Source: Flammeovirga agarivorans (GTDB lineage Bacteria > Bacteroidota > Bacteroidia > Cytophagales > Flammeovirgaceae). From it: a stretch of DNA of 64,000 nucleotides. The notes under the pieces were generated by a model. It saw nothing but the letters and a program-made list of their open reading frames with translations, was not told the DNA's origin and made no database searches. A program made the translations under genes and the position numbers. The stretch lies in assembly GCF_012641475.1 (NCBI RefSeq), contig NZ_JABAIL010000003.1, forward strand, positions 622,318-686,317. Reading direction: 5' to 3'. Within the stretch, counting starts at the first letter, position 1; each line of letters begins with the position of its first letter. Shown here one piece after another: positions 53,184 through 62,092 of the stretch.

Positions 53184-54830
53184 ATGAAGAAGTTATTCGT
53201 TACTCTTCTTTCAGTACTGGCCATAAATAGTTATTGCAGTGCTCAAAATACGCAAGACAAACCCAACGTATTGTTCATTATTGTGGATGATCTAAACGAC
53301 TTTGAAGGTAAATTCGGAGGGCATCCACAAGCGAAGACACCAAATATTGATAAGTTGGCAGATTCTGGTGTTACCTTCAATAATGCACAAACCAATGTGC
53401 CTGTTTGTCAGCCTGCAAGAAATAGCCTATTTACAGGTGTCTACCCTCATGATTCTAGAGATTTTGGCTGGACACCCCGTAAGCAACAATATGTAGTAAA
53501 GAACAATAAAACGCTTTTTGAATTATTTAGAGAGAATGGATATGCGTTATATGGTTCAGGGAAACTATTGCATAAAAATGATAAAAAACTTTGGGATGAA
53601 TGGGGTGTGCCTGAGCGTATTAATTATGGTCCACATGCTTATAATGGAGAAAAAATCATTCCTCACCCATCAGTACCAGAGCCGTTTAGAAGTATAAATA
53701 TCGTAGATGGTTCGTTTGCGAGATTATCAGATGTACCTCAATTTGACAGTACGAAAACAACATTAAATCCGGGTTGGGGTTACCCGAAGAAAGAGTTCAG
53801 ATATGTCAATGATGAAGACAGAGATCTTTTTCCGGATGAGCAGCATGCGAATTGGGCAGTAGAAAAAATAAAGGAATTAGAGAAGAGTGGATCAAATGAA
53901 CCGTTCTTTATGGGTATTGGTTTTGTAAAGCCTCATACACCTTTGTATGCTCCTGATAAGTATTTTGATATGTTCCCTTTGGAAGACTTGAAATTACCGG
54001 TCATCAAAAAGGGAGATGCTGACGATAGCTTCTTTAAAGACAACTACCCGATGTCTCAAATGGGATTGAAATATTATAAGGCCTTGTGTGATTCTTATGA
54101 AGATGACGAGGAGGGTTTAAGAAAAGTGATTCAGGCCTACTTAGCTTGTATAGCCTTTATGGATGATCAAGTAGGTAAAGTGATGGATGCTTTAGATCAA
54201 TCAAAATTTGCAGAAAATACGATAGTAGTTTTTACTGCCGATCATGGTTGGAACTTTGGAGAGAAGGACTACCTATATAAAAATTCACCTTGGGAAGAAT
54301 CGGCAAGAATCCCAATGATTGTTCGTTATCCTAAATCACAAAAAACAGGTAGTGAGGTAGATCAGCCGGTTTCGTTAATTGATATTTATCCTACACTAAA
54401 AGATATGTGTCAATTAGAAGGAAGTACTAAATTAAACGATAATGCAGCAGCACTTGGCGGATATTCTTTTGCCCCTTTTATGACAGATAAAAATGCAACT
54501 TGGGAAGGACCTGAAGGTGCTCTTACAGTAATGGGAGTAGGTATTTCAGAGCCTATCGAAGGATTAGCAGTATCAACGAACCCTCAGGCTTTATGGCATA
54601 TCAAAGTGCTAAAAGATCTTGGGCAAGAATTTATTTTACAGCAGACTTATTCGTACAGGACGAAAGATTTCAGATACATTCTCTACAAAGACGGGCAAGA
54701 AGAACTATATGACCACCGTAAGGATCCTTACGAATGGAAAAATGTAGAGGCAAAGAAATCTTATGCTAAGGTTAAGGCTGAACTGAAAAGACAAATGTTT
54801 GATATTATTGGGGTTAGTGCACCGCAATAA
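53184..54830 (+). CDS. S1-type sulfatase (CQPAR motif), iduronate-2-sulfatase-like
   Basis: This predicted periplasmic formylglycine-dependent sulfatase of 548 residues has a signal peptide (cleavage after Y-C-S-A). It has the metal site V-D-D-L-N-D, the maturation motif C75-Q-P-A-R, G-K-L-L-H, K-P-H-T-P-L-Y-A-P, and the second metal site A-D-H-G-W-N-F-G followed by Y-K-N-S-P-W-E. It aligns over its whole length with the sulfatase at 34014 but has an extra segment near residues 430-470. C-x-P-A-R is a normal variant for formylglycine maturation. It is the last gene of the locus on the right; a strong terminator and unrelated genes follow. Confidence 0.92.
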   Translation: MKKLFVTLLSVLAINSYCSAQNTQDKPNVLFIIVDDLNDFEGKFGGHPQAKTPNIDKLADSGVTFNNAQTNVPVCQPARNSLFTGVYPHDSRDFGWTPRKQQYVVKNNKTLFELFRENGYALYGSGKLLHKNDKKLWDEWGVPERINYGPHAYNGEKIIPHPSVPEPFRSINIVDGSFARLSDVPQFDSTKTTLNPGWGYPKKEFRYVNDEDRDLFPDEQHANWAVEKIKELEKSGSNEPFFMGIGFVKPHTPLYAPDKYFDMFPLEDLKLPVIKKGDADDSFFKDNYPMSQMGLKYYKALCDSYEDDEEGLRKVIQAYLACIAFMDDQVGKVMDALDQSKFAENTIVVFTADHGWNFGEKDYLYKNSPWEESARIPMIVRYPKSQKTGSEVDQPVSLIDIYPTLKDMCQLEGSTKLNDNAAALGGYSFAPFMTDKNATWEGPEGALTVMGVGISEPIEGLAVSTNPQALWHIKVLKDLGQEFILQQTYSYRTKDFRYILYKDGQEELYDHRKDPYEWKNVEAKKSYAKVKAELKRQMFDIIGVSAPQ

Positions 54831-54838
54831 ATAATGAA

Positions 54839-54883
54839 AAAGAGTTAGTGGTTAGATATAAATGTCTAATCACTAACTCTTAA
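54839..54883. terminator. Bidirectional terminator at the right end of the locus
   Basis: A 17-bp stem with one bulge, AAGAGTTAGTG plus TTAGA at 54840-54856 with TCTAA plus CACTAACTCTT at 54865-54882, lies between the convergent sulfatase (+) and peroxidase (-) genes. Confidence 0.85.
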
Positions 54884-54895
54884 AATCTATATATC

Positions 54896-55780
54896 CTATT
54901 GTCTATTTTCTTTTGAAATAGGATAAGTTTTATCTCTGATTTTGACCATTGGGTCAGCTGCTTCAATACCTTCTACAAGGTTGCCAGGTAAGAACATCAA
55001 GTTTTTATCTGTGGCTTCTTCGGTATTTACTTCATTAATTTTTAAGATCCCTAACTCTACAATTTCATTGTGATCGCTCCAAACCACTGTAGGGTTATCG
55101 ATCACATCATTATCATTAGCCAATTGCAAAACGAGTCTCAAGTTGATTGTTTTGTTTGCGACCCTATCACTAATTTCATTCATTAGAAAATTATTAGCTA
55201 AAGCTTTTACTTGATCGTCCGGATAATATTCTTCTACCTCAGGTAGAACCTGGTATCTACCAAATCGAACAGCTCCATCTTTATTGATAAACTTAAATGC
55301 ATTAACCCCATAGTAAGGTAATGTTGCAAAACTCTTTGGCATTGGTTTGTGAGCTGTAAGAAATGCCTTCGCAGTAGAGTGCTGTTCTAGATAATCGTTT
55401 AAGGTATCTCCGCCTTGCCCCAAAGCCATTAAAAGGTTTCTAAAATCTAAGGCTGTTGGTGAGGGAAAACCATTAAAAGAATGACAAACAATATCTGTAC
55501 TTTCTTCGTTGGCTAGATGAAATTTTATACCTAAACCTTTGGGGTTAGACATCTCATCGTTATCTGGAATTGTTGGTACACCTGCAAAGTTAGAAAAACG
55601 TATCGTTACCGGACTAGATTTTTCTTGTAAGTGTATCGCCTTTGTAATGTTTTGAGCTGATGAACTCGGTTGAAAAGATCCTGTTAAAATAATGCCTTTT
55701 GCATGTACAGCCCTAGCTTTATGCTTTCCAAATACACCGTTTAATGATTGGACTAATTGAGAAGGTAAGTTATTTTCCAT
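54896..55780 (-). CDS. Catalase-related peroxidase (SrpA-like)
   Basis: This is a short heme-dependent catalase-family protein of 294 residues, the size of SrpA-type catalase-related peroxidases rather than the 480 or more of full catalases. The distal histidine is in R-A-V-H-A-K-G near residue 21, followed by V-T-I-R-F-S-N-F-A-G-V-P, and the proximal heme tyrosine is in R-D-K-T-Y-P-I-S near the C-terminus. There is no signal peptide, so it is predicted cytoplasmic. It probably reduces peroxides with an unknown electron donor. It stands alone on the minus strand and has no evident link to the polysaccharide locus. Confidence 0.88.
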   Translation of the reverse strand: MENNLPSQLVQSLNGVFGKHKARAVHAKGIILTGSFQPSSSAQNITKAIHLQEKSSPVTIRFSNFAGVPTIPDNDEMSNPKGLGIKFHLANEESTDIVCHSFNGFPSPTALDFRNLLMALGQGGDTLNDYLEQHSTAKAFLTAHKPMPKSFATLPYYGVNAFKFINKDGAVRFGRYQVLPEVEEYYPDDQVKALANNFLMNEISDRVANKTINLRLVLQLANDNDVIDNPTVVWSDHNEIVELGILKINEVNTEEATDKNLMFLPGNLVEGIEAADPMVKIRDKTYPISKENRQ

Positions 55781-56045
55781 AATGTTTTAAGGGAATGATT
55801 GTGTGTGATATAAAAGATATTCTTATCCTTTTTTAACGGCATTCCCTATCAGCATTTATGTTATTATTAGCTTATTCTATACAAGGATCTTATCAATTTT
55901 TGCTTGTAGCAATACCTTTTTCTATTCAAAAGAGCCTCTATATAAGATTAATAACGAATTTTTGAATCTGTTAATAGTAGTTCTGAGAAAATAATCGTAA
56001 TAATGCATGTTTTTATAAAAGCGGTTGTGAATTAACAAACTAAAT

Positions 56046-56879
56046 ATGTACTTAGGTTATAAAATGTTGGTCCTAGATATGGACGATACTCTCTTAAACG
56101 ACGATCATATAATATCTGAGAGAAATAAAGAAATGCTCATGAAAGCACAGGAGGAAGGCATTAAAGTCGTATTGGCTTCAGGTAGACCTACTCCAGCGAT
56201 GTTATCGTTTGCTAGAGAATTAGAATTAGATAGATTTGGCTCTTATATCATTTCCTACAATGGAGGGACATTGATCGATATGGCTGATGAAAGTGTTGTG
56301 TTCTCACAAAGTTTATCGGTAAATAATATCCATACATTGTATGATTTTGCCAATGAGAATAATGTAGATATCATTACTTATTCTGCAGATAGTATTATCA
56401 GTGAGTCGCACTCAAAATATATTCAAGTAGAATTGGATATTACTAAAATGAGTTTCGACCAAGTGACAGACTTCAAAGGTGCAGTAGACTTTGAACCAAT
56501 CAAATGTATTATGTTAGAAGAGCCTTCAAAATTACAAGAGGTGAAACCTGTTTTGGAAAGTAAATTCCCAGAACTTAGTGTTTCTTTCTCCAAGCCGTTC
56601 TTCTTGGAAGTTACACAAACAGGAATTGATAAGGCAGCAACACTATCTAAATTAGCAGAAATTACAGGAATCAAGAGAGAAGAAATCATTGCCGTGGGTA
56701 ATGCTGGAAACGACCTTTCTATGGTAGAATATGCTGGTTTAGGTGTTTGGGTTGACAATGTAACAGAAGAATTACGTCATAAAGCAGATGTTATTGTTGC
56801 CTCAAACAATGATGACGGAGTAGCGGAAGTCGTAGAGAAATACCTATTGAAGCAAGAAATGAGTTTAGAAGTACTCTAA
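56046..56879 (+). CDS. Cof-type HAD family sugar-phosphatase-like hydrolase
   Basis: This cytoplasmic haloacid dehalogenase superfamily protein (277 residues) is of the Cof/YbjI type with a C2 cap. Motif I is D14-M-D-D-T in L-V-L-D-M-D-D-T-L-L, motif II is A-S-G-R, motif III uses K212 in G-I-D-K-A-A, and motif IV is G-N-A-G-N-D. Such enzymes dephosphorylate sugar phosphates, flavin or pyridoxal phosphates; the substrate here is unknown. The start at 56046 adds six residues before M-L-V-L-D; the ATG at 56064 is also possible. It is a single gene followed by a terminator. Confidence 0.9.
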   Translation: MYLGYKMLVLDMDDTLLNDDHIISERNKEMLMKAQEEGIKVVLASGRPTPAMLSFARELELDRFGSYIISYNGGTLIDMADESVVFSQSLSVNNIHTLYDFANENNVDIITYSADSIISESHSKYIQVELDITKMSFDQVTDFKGAVDFEPIKCIMLEEPSKLQEVKPVLESKFPELSVSFSKPFFLEVTQTGIDKAATLSKLAEITGIKREEIIAVGNAGNDLSMVEYAGLGVWVDNVTEELRHKADVIVASNNDDGVAEVVEKYLLKQEMSLEVL

Positions 56880-56883
56880 TAAA

Positions 56884-56928
56884 AAAGGAGTCAGGGATTA
56901 ATCAAATATCCCTGACTCCTTTGTTTTT
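56884..56928. terminator. Bidirectional terminator between HAD and glutaminase genes
   Basis: A perfect 15-bp stem, AAAGGAGTCAGGGAT at 56884-56898 with ATCCCTGACTCCTTT at 56908-56922, is followed by a T-run on the plus strand and preceded by an A-run that serves the minus strand. Confidence 0.9.
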
Positions 56929-56948
56929 ACATATATATTATTTCCTTT

Positions 56949-57968
56949 TTATTTAGGCTCAACTAAATAAGGATTAACACCTAACTTCTCGATAATATAA
57001 TGGATAGCAAGTTTTGCTTTCACACTATTACCCGCTTCGTCTAATGGAGGAGCGATGGCAGCAATTCCGAATTTTCCCGGAACGACAGCAACAATACCTC
57101 CACCTACACCACTTTTGGCAGGGATACCTGTATAGAATAACCATTTACCTGCATCATCATATAAACCTGACGTTGCCATCACAGAAAGTGCATGTTGAGT
57201 AGCATCGGGTAAAATCACTACTTCATGAGATAAAGGGTTAGTACCACCATTTGCTAACGTAGATCCCATTACTGCTAAATCTTTTGCATTGACACTTACC
57301 GCACATTGTTTCGTGTAGATGTCTGTAGATTGTAGAGGATCAAAATACATTCTTCCATAAGAAAGTAATAACATAGAGATGGCCTGATTTCTCTTATTGT
57401 CATTCGCCTCACTATTGTAAACGTTCCAATCGATATCAAGGTCTCTTCCTGCAAAGGAGTTTAATGTATTTCTGATGTTATACCATTTTTGAACAGAGTC
57501 TCTACCTGCCATTAAGGAAGTAGTAGCAATAGCACCAGGGTTTACCAATGGATTAATTTTTTTTCCTTTTGAGCGCTCTATGGCTGTGATGGAATTAAAA
57601 ACCTCGCCAGTAGGTTCAACGCCAACAGCATGAGCAATACTATCTGCTCCGATTTCGTCAATCACTTTTGCCATGATAAATGCTTTAGATACACTTTGGA
57701 TGGAAACTTCATCGGTTACATCTCCGATAGAATACACTTTACCTTCTACAGTAACGATCACAATTCCGAAGAGATCTGACGGTACATTGGCTAATTCTTT
57801 TATGTAGTCGGCATTTTTACCTTCCTCTACATCTTTATATTTAATATATGCTTCATTTAAAACAGCTTCAATGTTTTTCCCCTTTAGCTTTTGTGCCTGT
57901 GAAGGAGACACAATAAAGAAAGTTGAAATAAAGAAAAATAACGGTATGTATTTAGTAACTAATTGCAT
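56949..57968 (-). CDS. glsA: Glutaminase (GlsA family) with signal peptide
   Basis: This serine-dependent, beta-lactamase-fold glutaminase hydrolyses L-glutamine to glutamate and ammonia. I choose the ATG at 57968 because it starts a clear signal peptide (MQLVTKYIPLFFF..., cleavage after S-Q-A); an in-frame ATG at 58016 would add 16 residues ahead of it. The catalytic S-x-x-K is in S-I-Q-S-V-S-K-A-F. Other family segments are N-P-L-V-N-P-G-A-I, the N-x-x-R region, A-N-G-G-T-N-P, and the K-S-G-V-G-G-G-I near the C-terminus. The signal peptide suggests a periplasmic location, unlike the cytoplasmic E. coli enzymes. It stands alone on the minus strand. Confidence 0.93.
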   Translation of the reverse strand: MQLVTKYIPLFFFISTFFIVSPSQAQKLKGKNIEAVLNEAYIKYKDVEEGKNADYIKELANVPSDLFGIVIVTVEGKVYSIGDVTDEVSIQSVSKAFIMAKVIDEIGADSIAHAVGVEPTGEVFNSITAIERSKGKKINPLVNPGAIATTSLMAGRDSVQKWYNIRNTLNSFAGRDLDIDWNVYNSEANDNKRNQAISMLLLSYGRMYFDPLQSTDIYTKQCAVSVNAKDLAVMGSTLANGGTNPLSHEVVILPDATQHALSVMATSGLYDDAGKWLFYTGIPAKSGVGGGIVAVVPGKFGIAAIAPPLDEAGNSVKAKLAIHYIIEKLGVNPYLVEPK

Positions 57969-58120
57969 ATTTCTTTTGGGATAATTAAAAAGTGATGGAT
58001 ATACGATCCTTTTCATTAAAACGCTAGTATTCAGTACATCAGATTATATATTTCGATTGTAAATATATAAAATTCGGCTATTTAGAATTCAGACTCCAAT
58101 GCAAGTGATTTTAGTATCAA

Positions 58121-58154
58121 TATAAAAGCCCCTCTCCATATCATGAAGAGGGGC
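58121..58154 (-). terminator. Terminator of the minus-strand lipoprotein gene
   Basis: GCCCCTC at 58128-58134 pairs with GAGGGGC at 58148-58154, with a T-run on the minus strand side (AAAA at 58124-58127 on the plus strand). Confidence 0.75.
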
Positions 58155-58283
58155 AGGTAGCTGTTTGTTAGTAGTAGTCCTTATTAAAAGGAAGGAATTT
58201 ATGGTAACGAATCATCAAGCAGTACATCATTAAGCTGACTGAACAATTCATGTTGGTTTTAAATTAAGCTAAGTGTTAAAGGT

Positions 58284-59078
58284 TTATTGTACTCTTTCTG
58301 AAGTATGGAATGTAAATTCTTCACCATCGCTTTCGATTGTGATAGTCCCTTTATAATCTACATTAACTAAAGTGGCATCATAGTCTGTTCTCTCACCATG
58401 TTCAAACTGTCTCTTAAAATATCTTACTTGATTATCGTCTGTCATAGCAAGTATATCAATTACTTTTTCACCGTTATTATCATAGGCATTCACTTGTTCG
58501 TATATTCTTAGTTTGGCATCCAATGTTTCTTGTTGAGTATCATGTTTTGTATGACCTAACCATTGGTTGATAGCTTTTTGGTTGTTAGTGACTGCTTTTT
58601 TTCCGTAGTTATCCACTAACTGTTGTTCTTGAGCTTGTTGTCTACCTTTTAAAGCACTAACACTAGCCGTATATTTTTGATTATTTGTCGCCAATTGTGC
58701 ATAATCACTGTTTTTACTATGATCTAACGAAGGTACTTTATTACCATAAACTTGATCAGGAGTTGCAGCTTTTTGCGGAGCGACTACTTTTTGTTGTTCA
58801 GGAACCGGATAATCATTGGTTTCTTTGGTGGGTTGCTGTGCAACATTAGTATTTTTTTGATCGGTATTTTTGGTTTCCGTTGTACTTGCTACATGGTGTG
58901 TAGTAACAAAGTTCTTAGTACTATCTTTTTCAGAATTAGTATTGTTTTGATTCTTGTTATGATTAATGACTTGATGAGTATTTTTTGGAACTATCGGAGT
59001 AGGTTCATTATCATGTGAACAAGCAAACATTGTAGAAGCGATAACTAACGTAGCGATAGTAGTAGATAAATTTTTCAT
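58284..59078 (-). CDS. Uncharacterised Asn/Gln/Thr-rich lipoprotein
   Basis: I do not recognise this 264-residue protein. It has a lipoprotein signal peptide with the lipobox cysteine in M-F-A-C-S-H. Residues 25-110 are low-complexity and rich in N, Q, K and T, probably an unstructured linker. Residues 125-190 look helical (many Q, K, A), and the last 70 residues form a probable small beta-domain (D-I-L-A-M-T-D-D-N-Q-V-R-Y-F-K-R, then G-T-I-T-I-E-S-D-G-E-E-F-T-F-H). It stands alone with its own terminator. A periplasmic or outer membrane anchor is likely; no function can be assigned. Confidence 0.75.
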   Translation of the reverse strand: MKNLSTTIATLVIASTMFACSHDNEPTPIVPKNTHQVINHNKNQNNTNSEKDSTKNFVTTHHVASTTETKNTDQKNTNVAQQPTKETNDYPVPEQQKVVAPQKAATPDQVYGNKVPSLDHSKNSDYAQLATNNQKYTASVSALKGRQQAQEQQLVDNYGKKAVTNNQKAINQWLGHTKHDTQQETLDAKLRIYEQVNAYDNNGEKVIDILAMTDDNQVRYFKRQFEHGERTDYDATLVNVDYKGTITIESDGEEFTFHTSERVQ

Positions 59079-59415
59079 GATTGAAATATGTTTTGTAATT
59101 AAGAATGATAATTAGTCTAACGCCGATACTGATATCTAGATGTGTGTTTTTACAGTGCTTGACATTGGAGGGAAGAATGGTCATTAAATGGGAAAAATTG
59201 TTAACCAAATGGAGGTGTTTTCTTAAAATTATTTAAAAATAGCTGTAGAATATCATTATTTATAGAGAGCCTTCTAACACCTTTTAAGAATTGATTCTAT
59301 CAGCATCCGATTTATTAATATCAAGATCTGACTTTGGAAGGGGGCTTTTCATGAAAATATGAAACGATGTTTCTAAAAGTGCGTTTGTGAAATCAAAATC
59401 TATTCAACGCGCATC
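59079..59415. other. Divergent intergenic region between lipoprotein and efflux genes
   Basis: This 337-bp AT-rich gap separates the lipoprotein gene (-) from the efflux operon (+). Promoters for both must lie here. I find no regulatory site that I would defend, and no small gene. Confidence 0.5.
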
Positions 59416-60798
59416 ATGAAAAATTATTTACTTCTGATCATTGGCATTTTAATGTCATCTCAAATATTCGCTCAATCTACTTTAGATTCTATTCCAGAAG
59501 AATGGTCTTCACCATTAGATAGTATTCAGACAGTAGAAGAAATAACAGGATGGTACAAGACATTTAACGATCCTATACTTAATGAGCTCATTCAAAAGAC
59601 AGCTGAAAACAACCTTAATGTGGCTCAAGCAGTCAACCGAATTGAAAAAGGAAGAATTATGCATCAACAAAGTCAAGCAGGATATTTTCCTAGTATTGGC
59701 GTAGATGTATCGACAACATATAGTAACAACAACAGATTGGATGCTTTAACTCCAGATGATGTAGAAGACCAAGGCGATTGGTATTACAATGCAGGAGTTT
59801 CTATGAATTGGGAAATTGATGTTTTCGGAAGAATTCGAAAAGGGGCTAAGGCAGCAAAGTATTCCTACGAACAAGCTCAAGAAGATAAAAACGCTGTAAT
59901 GGTAAGTATTTTATCAGAGGTGTCTACCGCTTACTTAAACCTTAGAATTTATCAGAACCAAATTCGAGTAGCTGAACAAAACGTCTTTTCTCAACAGAGA
60001 GCTTTAGATTTAGCTAGAGATCAATACCAATCAGGTACAAAGTCAAAACTTGCCGTTTTACAGTCTGAAGGAATTTTATTCCAAACGCAGTCAACGATAA
60101 AGACTTTAGAAGCAAGAGTCGTTTCTCAAATCAATATGATTCAAGTGTTGATGGGTGACCTACCTCAGGGGTTAAAGTCAGCATTAAGTCAGTATGCGCC
60201 ACTTCCTGATATTCCACAGGAGTTGCAAACACTTTTACCCGCTCAAGTGATTCGTCAACGTCCAGATGTTCGTTCTGCAGAAAAAAACATGATGAAACTT
60301 TCAGCGACTGTAGATATGGCTACCGCTCAACAATTACCTGTTATTGCCATTCAAGGTAAGGTAGGTTTTGTTTCCAAAGAACCGGATGAGTGGTTTACTT
60401 CTGAATCGCTGAGTTATTTTATTGGGCCGAAATTGACATGGAATGTATTCTCAGGTTTCTATCAGAAAAGAGAGAAGCAGATTTCTAAAATAGAATGGCA
60501 AAATGCTCAAATCAAATATCAAAATACAGTATTAACGGCATTCAAAGAGGTAGAAAATAGCCTAATGAATATCAAACAGTTAAAAGAATCTGCGAATTGG
60601 ATGGAACAATCTGTTTCTGCTACTTCAGAGGCGTTAGACATCTCATTGAACCAATACCAAGAAGGTCTAATTGATTATACACCTGTCTTGAATTCCCAAC
60701 AAAACCTCCTAATGGTACAGAATCAGGATGTTGAGATTAAAGGAGATTTACTGATCCAAATCGTTAAGTTGTACCAATCTCTAGGAGGAAATCTATAA
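59416..60798 (+). CDS. TolC/OprM-type outer membrane efflux channel
   Basis: This outer membrane factor of a tripartite efflux pump has 460 residues and a signal peptide (cleavage after I-F-A). The duplicated outer membrane efflux domain shows D-P-I-L-N-E-L-I-Q-K-T-A-E-N-N-L-N-V near residue 53, W-E-I-D-V-F-G-R near 135 and R-Q-R-P-D-V-R-S-A-E near 278, all typical of the NodT/OprM group. Unlike OprM it has no lipobox cysteine. It is the first gene of an operon with the adaptor and RND permease, 117 bp upstream of the adaptor gene. Confidence 0.93.
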   Translation: MKNYLLLIIGILMSSQIFAQSTLDSIPEEWSSPLDSIQTVEEITGWYKTFNDPILNELIQKTAENNLNVAQAVNRIEKGRIMHQQSQAGYFPSIGVDVSTTYSNNNRLDALTPDDVEDQGDWYYNAGVSMNWEIDVFGRIRKGAKAAKYSYEQAQEDKNAVMVSILSEVSTAYLNLRIYQNQIRVAEQNVFSQQRALDLARDQYQSGTKSKLAVLQSEGILFQTQSTIKTLEARVVSQINMIQVLMGDLPQGLKSALSQYAPLPDIPQELQTLLPAQVIRQRPDVRSAEKNMMKLSATVDMATAQQLPVIAIQGKVGFVSKEPDEWFTSESLSYFIGPKLTWNVFSGFYQKREKQISKIEWQNAQIKYQNTVLTAFKEVENSLMNIKQLKESANWMEQSVSATSEALDISLNQYQEGLIDYTPVLNSQQNLLMVQNQDVEIKGDLLIQIVKLYQSLGGNL

Positions 60799-60811
60799 GA
60801 ATATGATCGGA

Positions 60812-60862
60812 AACTATCATGATGTGACTTTAGAAATTAATATTAGTAACATCGTGATAGTT
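60812..60862 (+). other. Long hairpin between channel and adaptor genes
   Basis: AACTATCATGATGT at 60812-60825 pairs with ACATCGTGATAGTT at 60849-60862, a 14-bp stem with one G-T wobble and no T-run. It could be an RNA processing or partial termination site inside the efflux operon. Confidence 0.5.
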
Positions 60863-60915
60863 ACATCGTTACAGAATATATACACTACAAATACTGAAAA
60901 AATTTATTCTCAATA

Positions 60916-62010
60916 ATGAAAAAAATTCTCTCACTTATATTGATGGGCGCTGTTTTCACTTCATGTTACAAGAAGCCCGACTTATACCAGGCACCCAAGG
61001 TTCCTACGGTAAAAGTAAGTCATCCACACAAAGAAGAAATTGAACTTTATGATACGTATACAGGGTATACTGAAGCTTTAGGTAAAGTAACGATCGTTCC
61101 GAGGGTAACAGGAACATTAGAACGTCGTTATTTCGAACCCGGTGAAAAAGTTCGTAAAGGACAAGTATTGTTTACGCTGGAAAAAGAGCCTTACTTATCT
61201 CAGTTAAACCAAGCGAAAGCCAAAGTGGAAAGAGCAAAGGCAGACCTTGAAATGAAAAAAGTAACTTACCAATCGTATGCAAAATTAGTCAATACAAGTG
61301 CTGTTTCTGAGTTAAAATACTTACAATCGAAAGCAAATGTAGATGAGGCGGAAGCTGGTTTACTAAATGCTATTGCTGATTTGGAAGCACAGAAGAACAC
61401 TTATAGTTATACTAAAATCAAAGCTCCTATTTCAGGTACAATTTCCAACTACTATGTAGATAACGGGAACGTAGTAAAAGCAGAGTCTTCTACAGAGTTA
61501 GCGTATATCGTGAACAGCTCAAAGATGAACATTTTCTTTACAGTGCCTGCGACAAAATATTATGAATTACAAAAATTACATGAGTCGCTAGATGGTATGT
61601 CAGTTGATGTACTTGCAGATGATAATGAAACGTTATTAGCGGAAGGTAAGGTTATCTACCATGACCCTAATGTTGATTTGAAATCGGGTTCGATTACTTT
61701 AAAGGCTCAGGTAGAAAATAAAGACGCTGTTTTGATTGACGGTACTTATGTTCGTATCAAATTGATCAAAAGAGAACATGAAAATGCAATGTTGATTCCT
61801 CAAGTGGCCATTGAAAGAGACCAAGTAGGACCATATGTATATACTGTAGAAAGTGATACTGTACGTCAGCATAGAGTAAAATTAGGTGAAGAAATTGGCG
61901 ATCAGATTATTGTAAAATCTGGTGTTAAAGAATCGGACGACCTCATTGTATCAGGTATTCAGAGAGCAAGAGATGGGATTAAAGTAAACCCTGTCACTGC
62001 TTCAAAATAA
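60916..62010 (+). CDS. RND efflux periplasmic adaptor lipoprotein (membrane fusion protein)
   Basis: This periplasmic adaptor links the RND permease to the TolC-like channel. The lipobox cysteine is in F-T-S-C-Y-K. The order is the lipoyl half-motif near 48-80 (R-V-T-G-T-L-E-R-R-Y-F-E-P-G-E-K-V-R-K-G-Q), the coiled-coil hairpin (about 85-155), the second lipoyl half (I-K-A-P-I-S-G-T-I-S-N) near 165, and the beta-barrel and proximal domains. The 364-residue length is usual for the AcrA family. It lies between the channel and permease genes in the standard order. Confidence 0.94.
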   Translation: MKKILSLILMGAVFTSCYKKPDLYQAPKVPTVKVSHPHKEEIELYDTYTGYTEALGKVTIVPRVTGTLERRYFEPGEKVRKGQVLFTLEKEPYLSQLNQAKAKVERAKADLEMKKVTYQSYAKLVNTSAVSELKYLQSKANVDEAEAGLLNAIADLEAQKNTYSYTKIKAPISGTISNYYVDNGNVVKAESSTELAYIVNSSKMNIFFTVPATKYYELQKLHESLDGMSVDVLADDNETLLAEGKVIYHDPNVDLKSGSITLKAQVENKDAVLIDGTYVRIKLIKREHENAMLIPQVAIERDQVGPYVYTVESDTVRQHRVKLGEEIGDQIIVKSGVKESDDLIVSGIQRARDGIKVNPVTASK

Positions 62011-62023
62011 TAACTCATAAAAG

Positions 62024-62055
62024 AGAGTGTAGTTGAAAAAGACTACACTCTTATT
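62024..62055 (+). other. Hairpin between adaptor and RND permease genes
   Basis: AGAGTGTAGT at 62024-62033 pairs with ACTACACTCT at 62042-62051, followed by only a short T-rich tail. It may lower read-through into the permease gene; the 82-bp spacing to its ATG is long for an operon. Confidence 0.5.
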
Positions 62056-62092
62056 TCAACCTACACATTCACACTATCAATCCTATTCAAAG

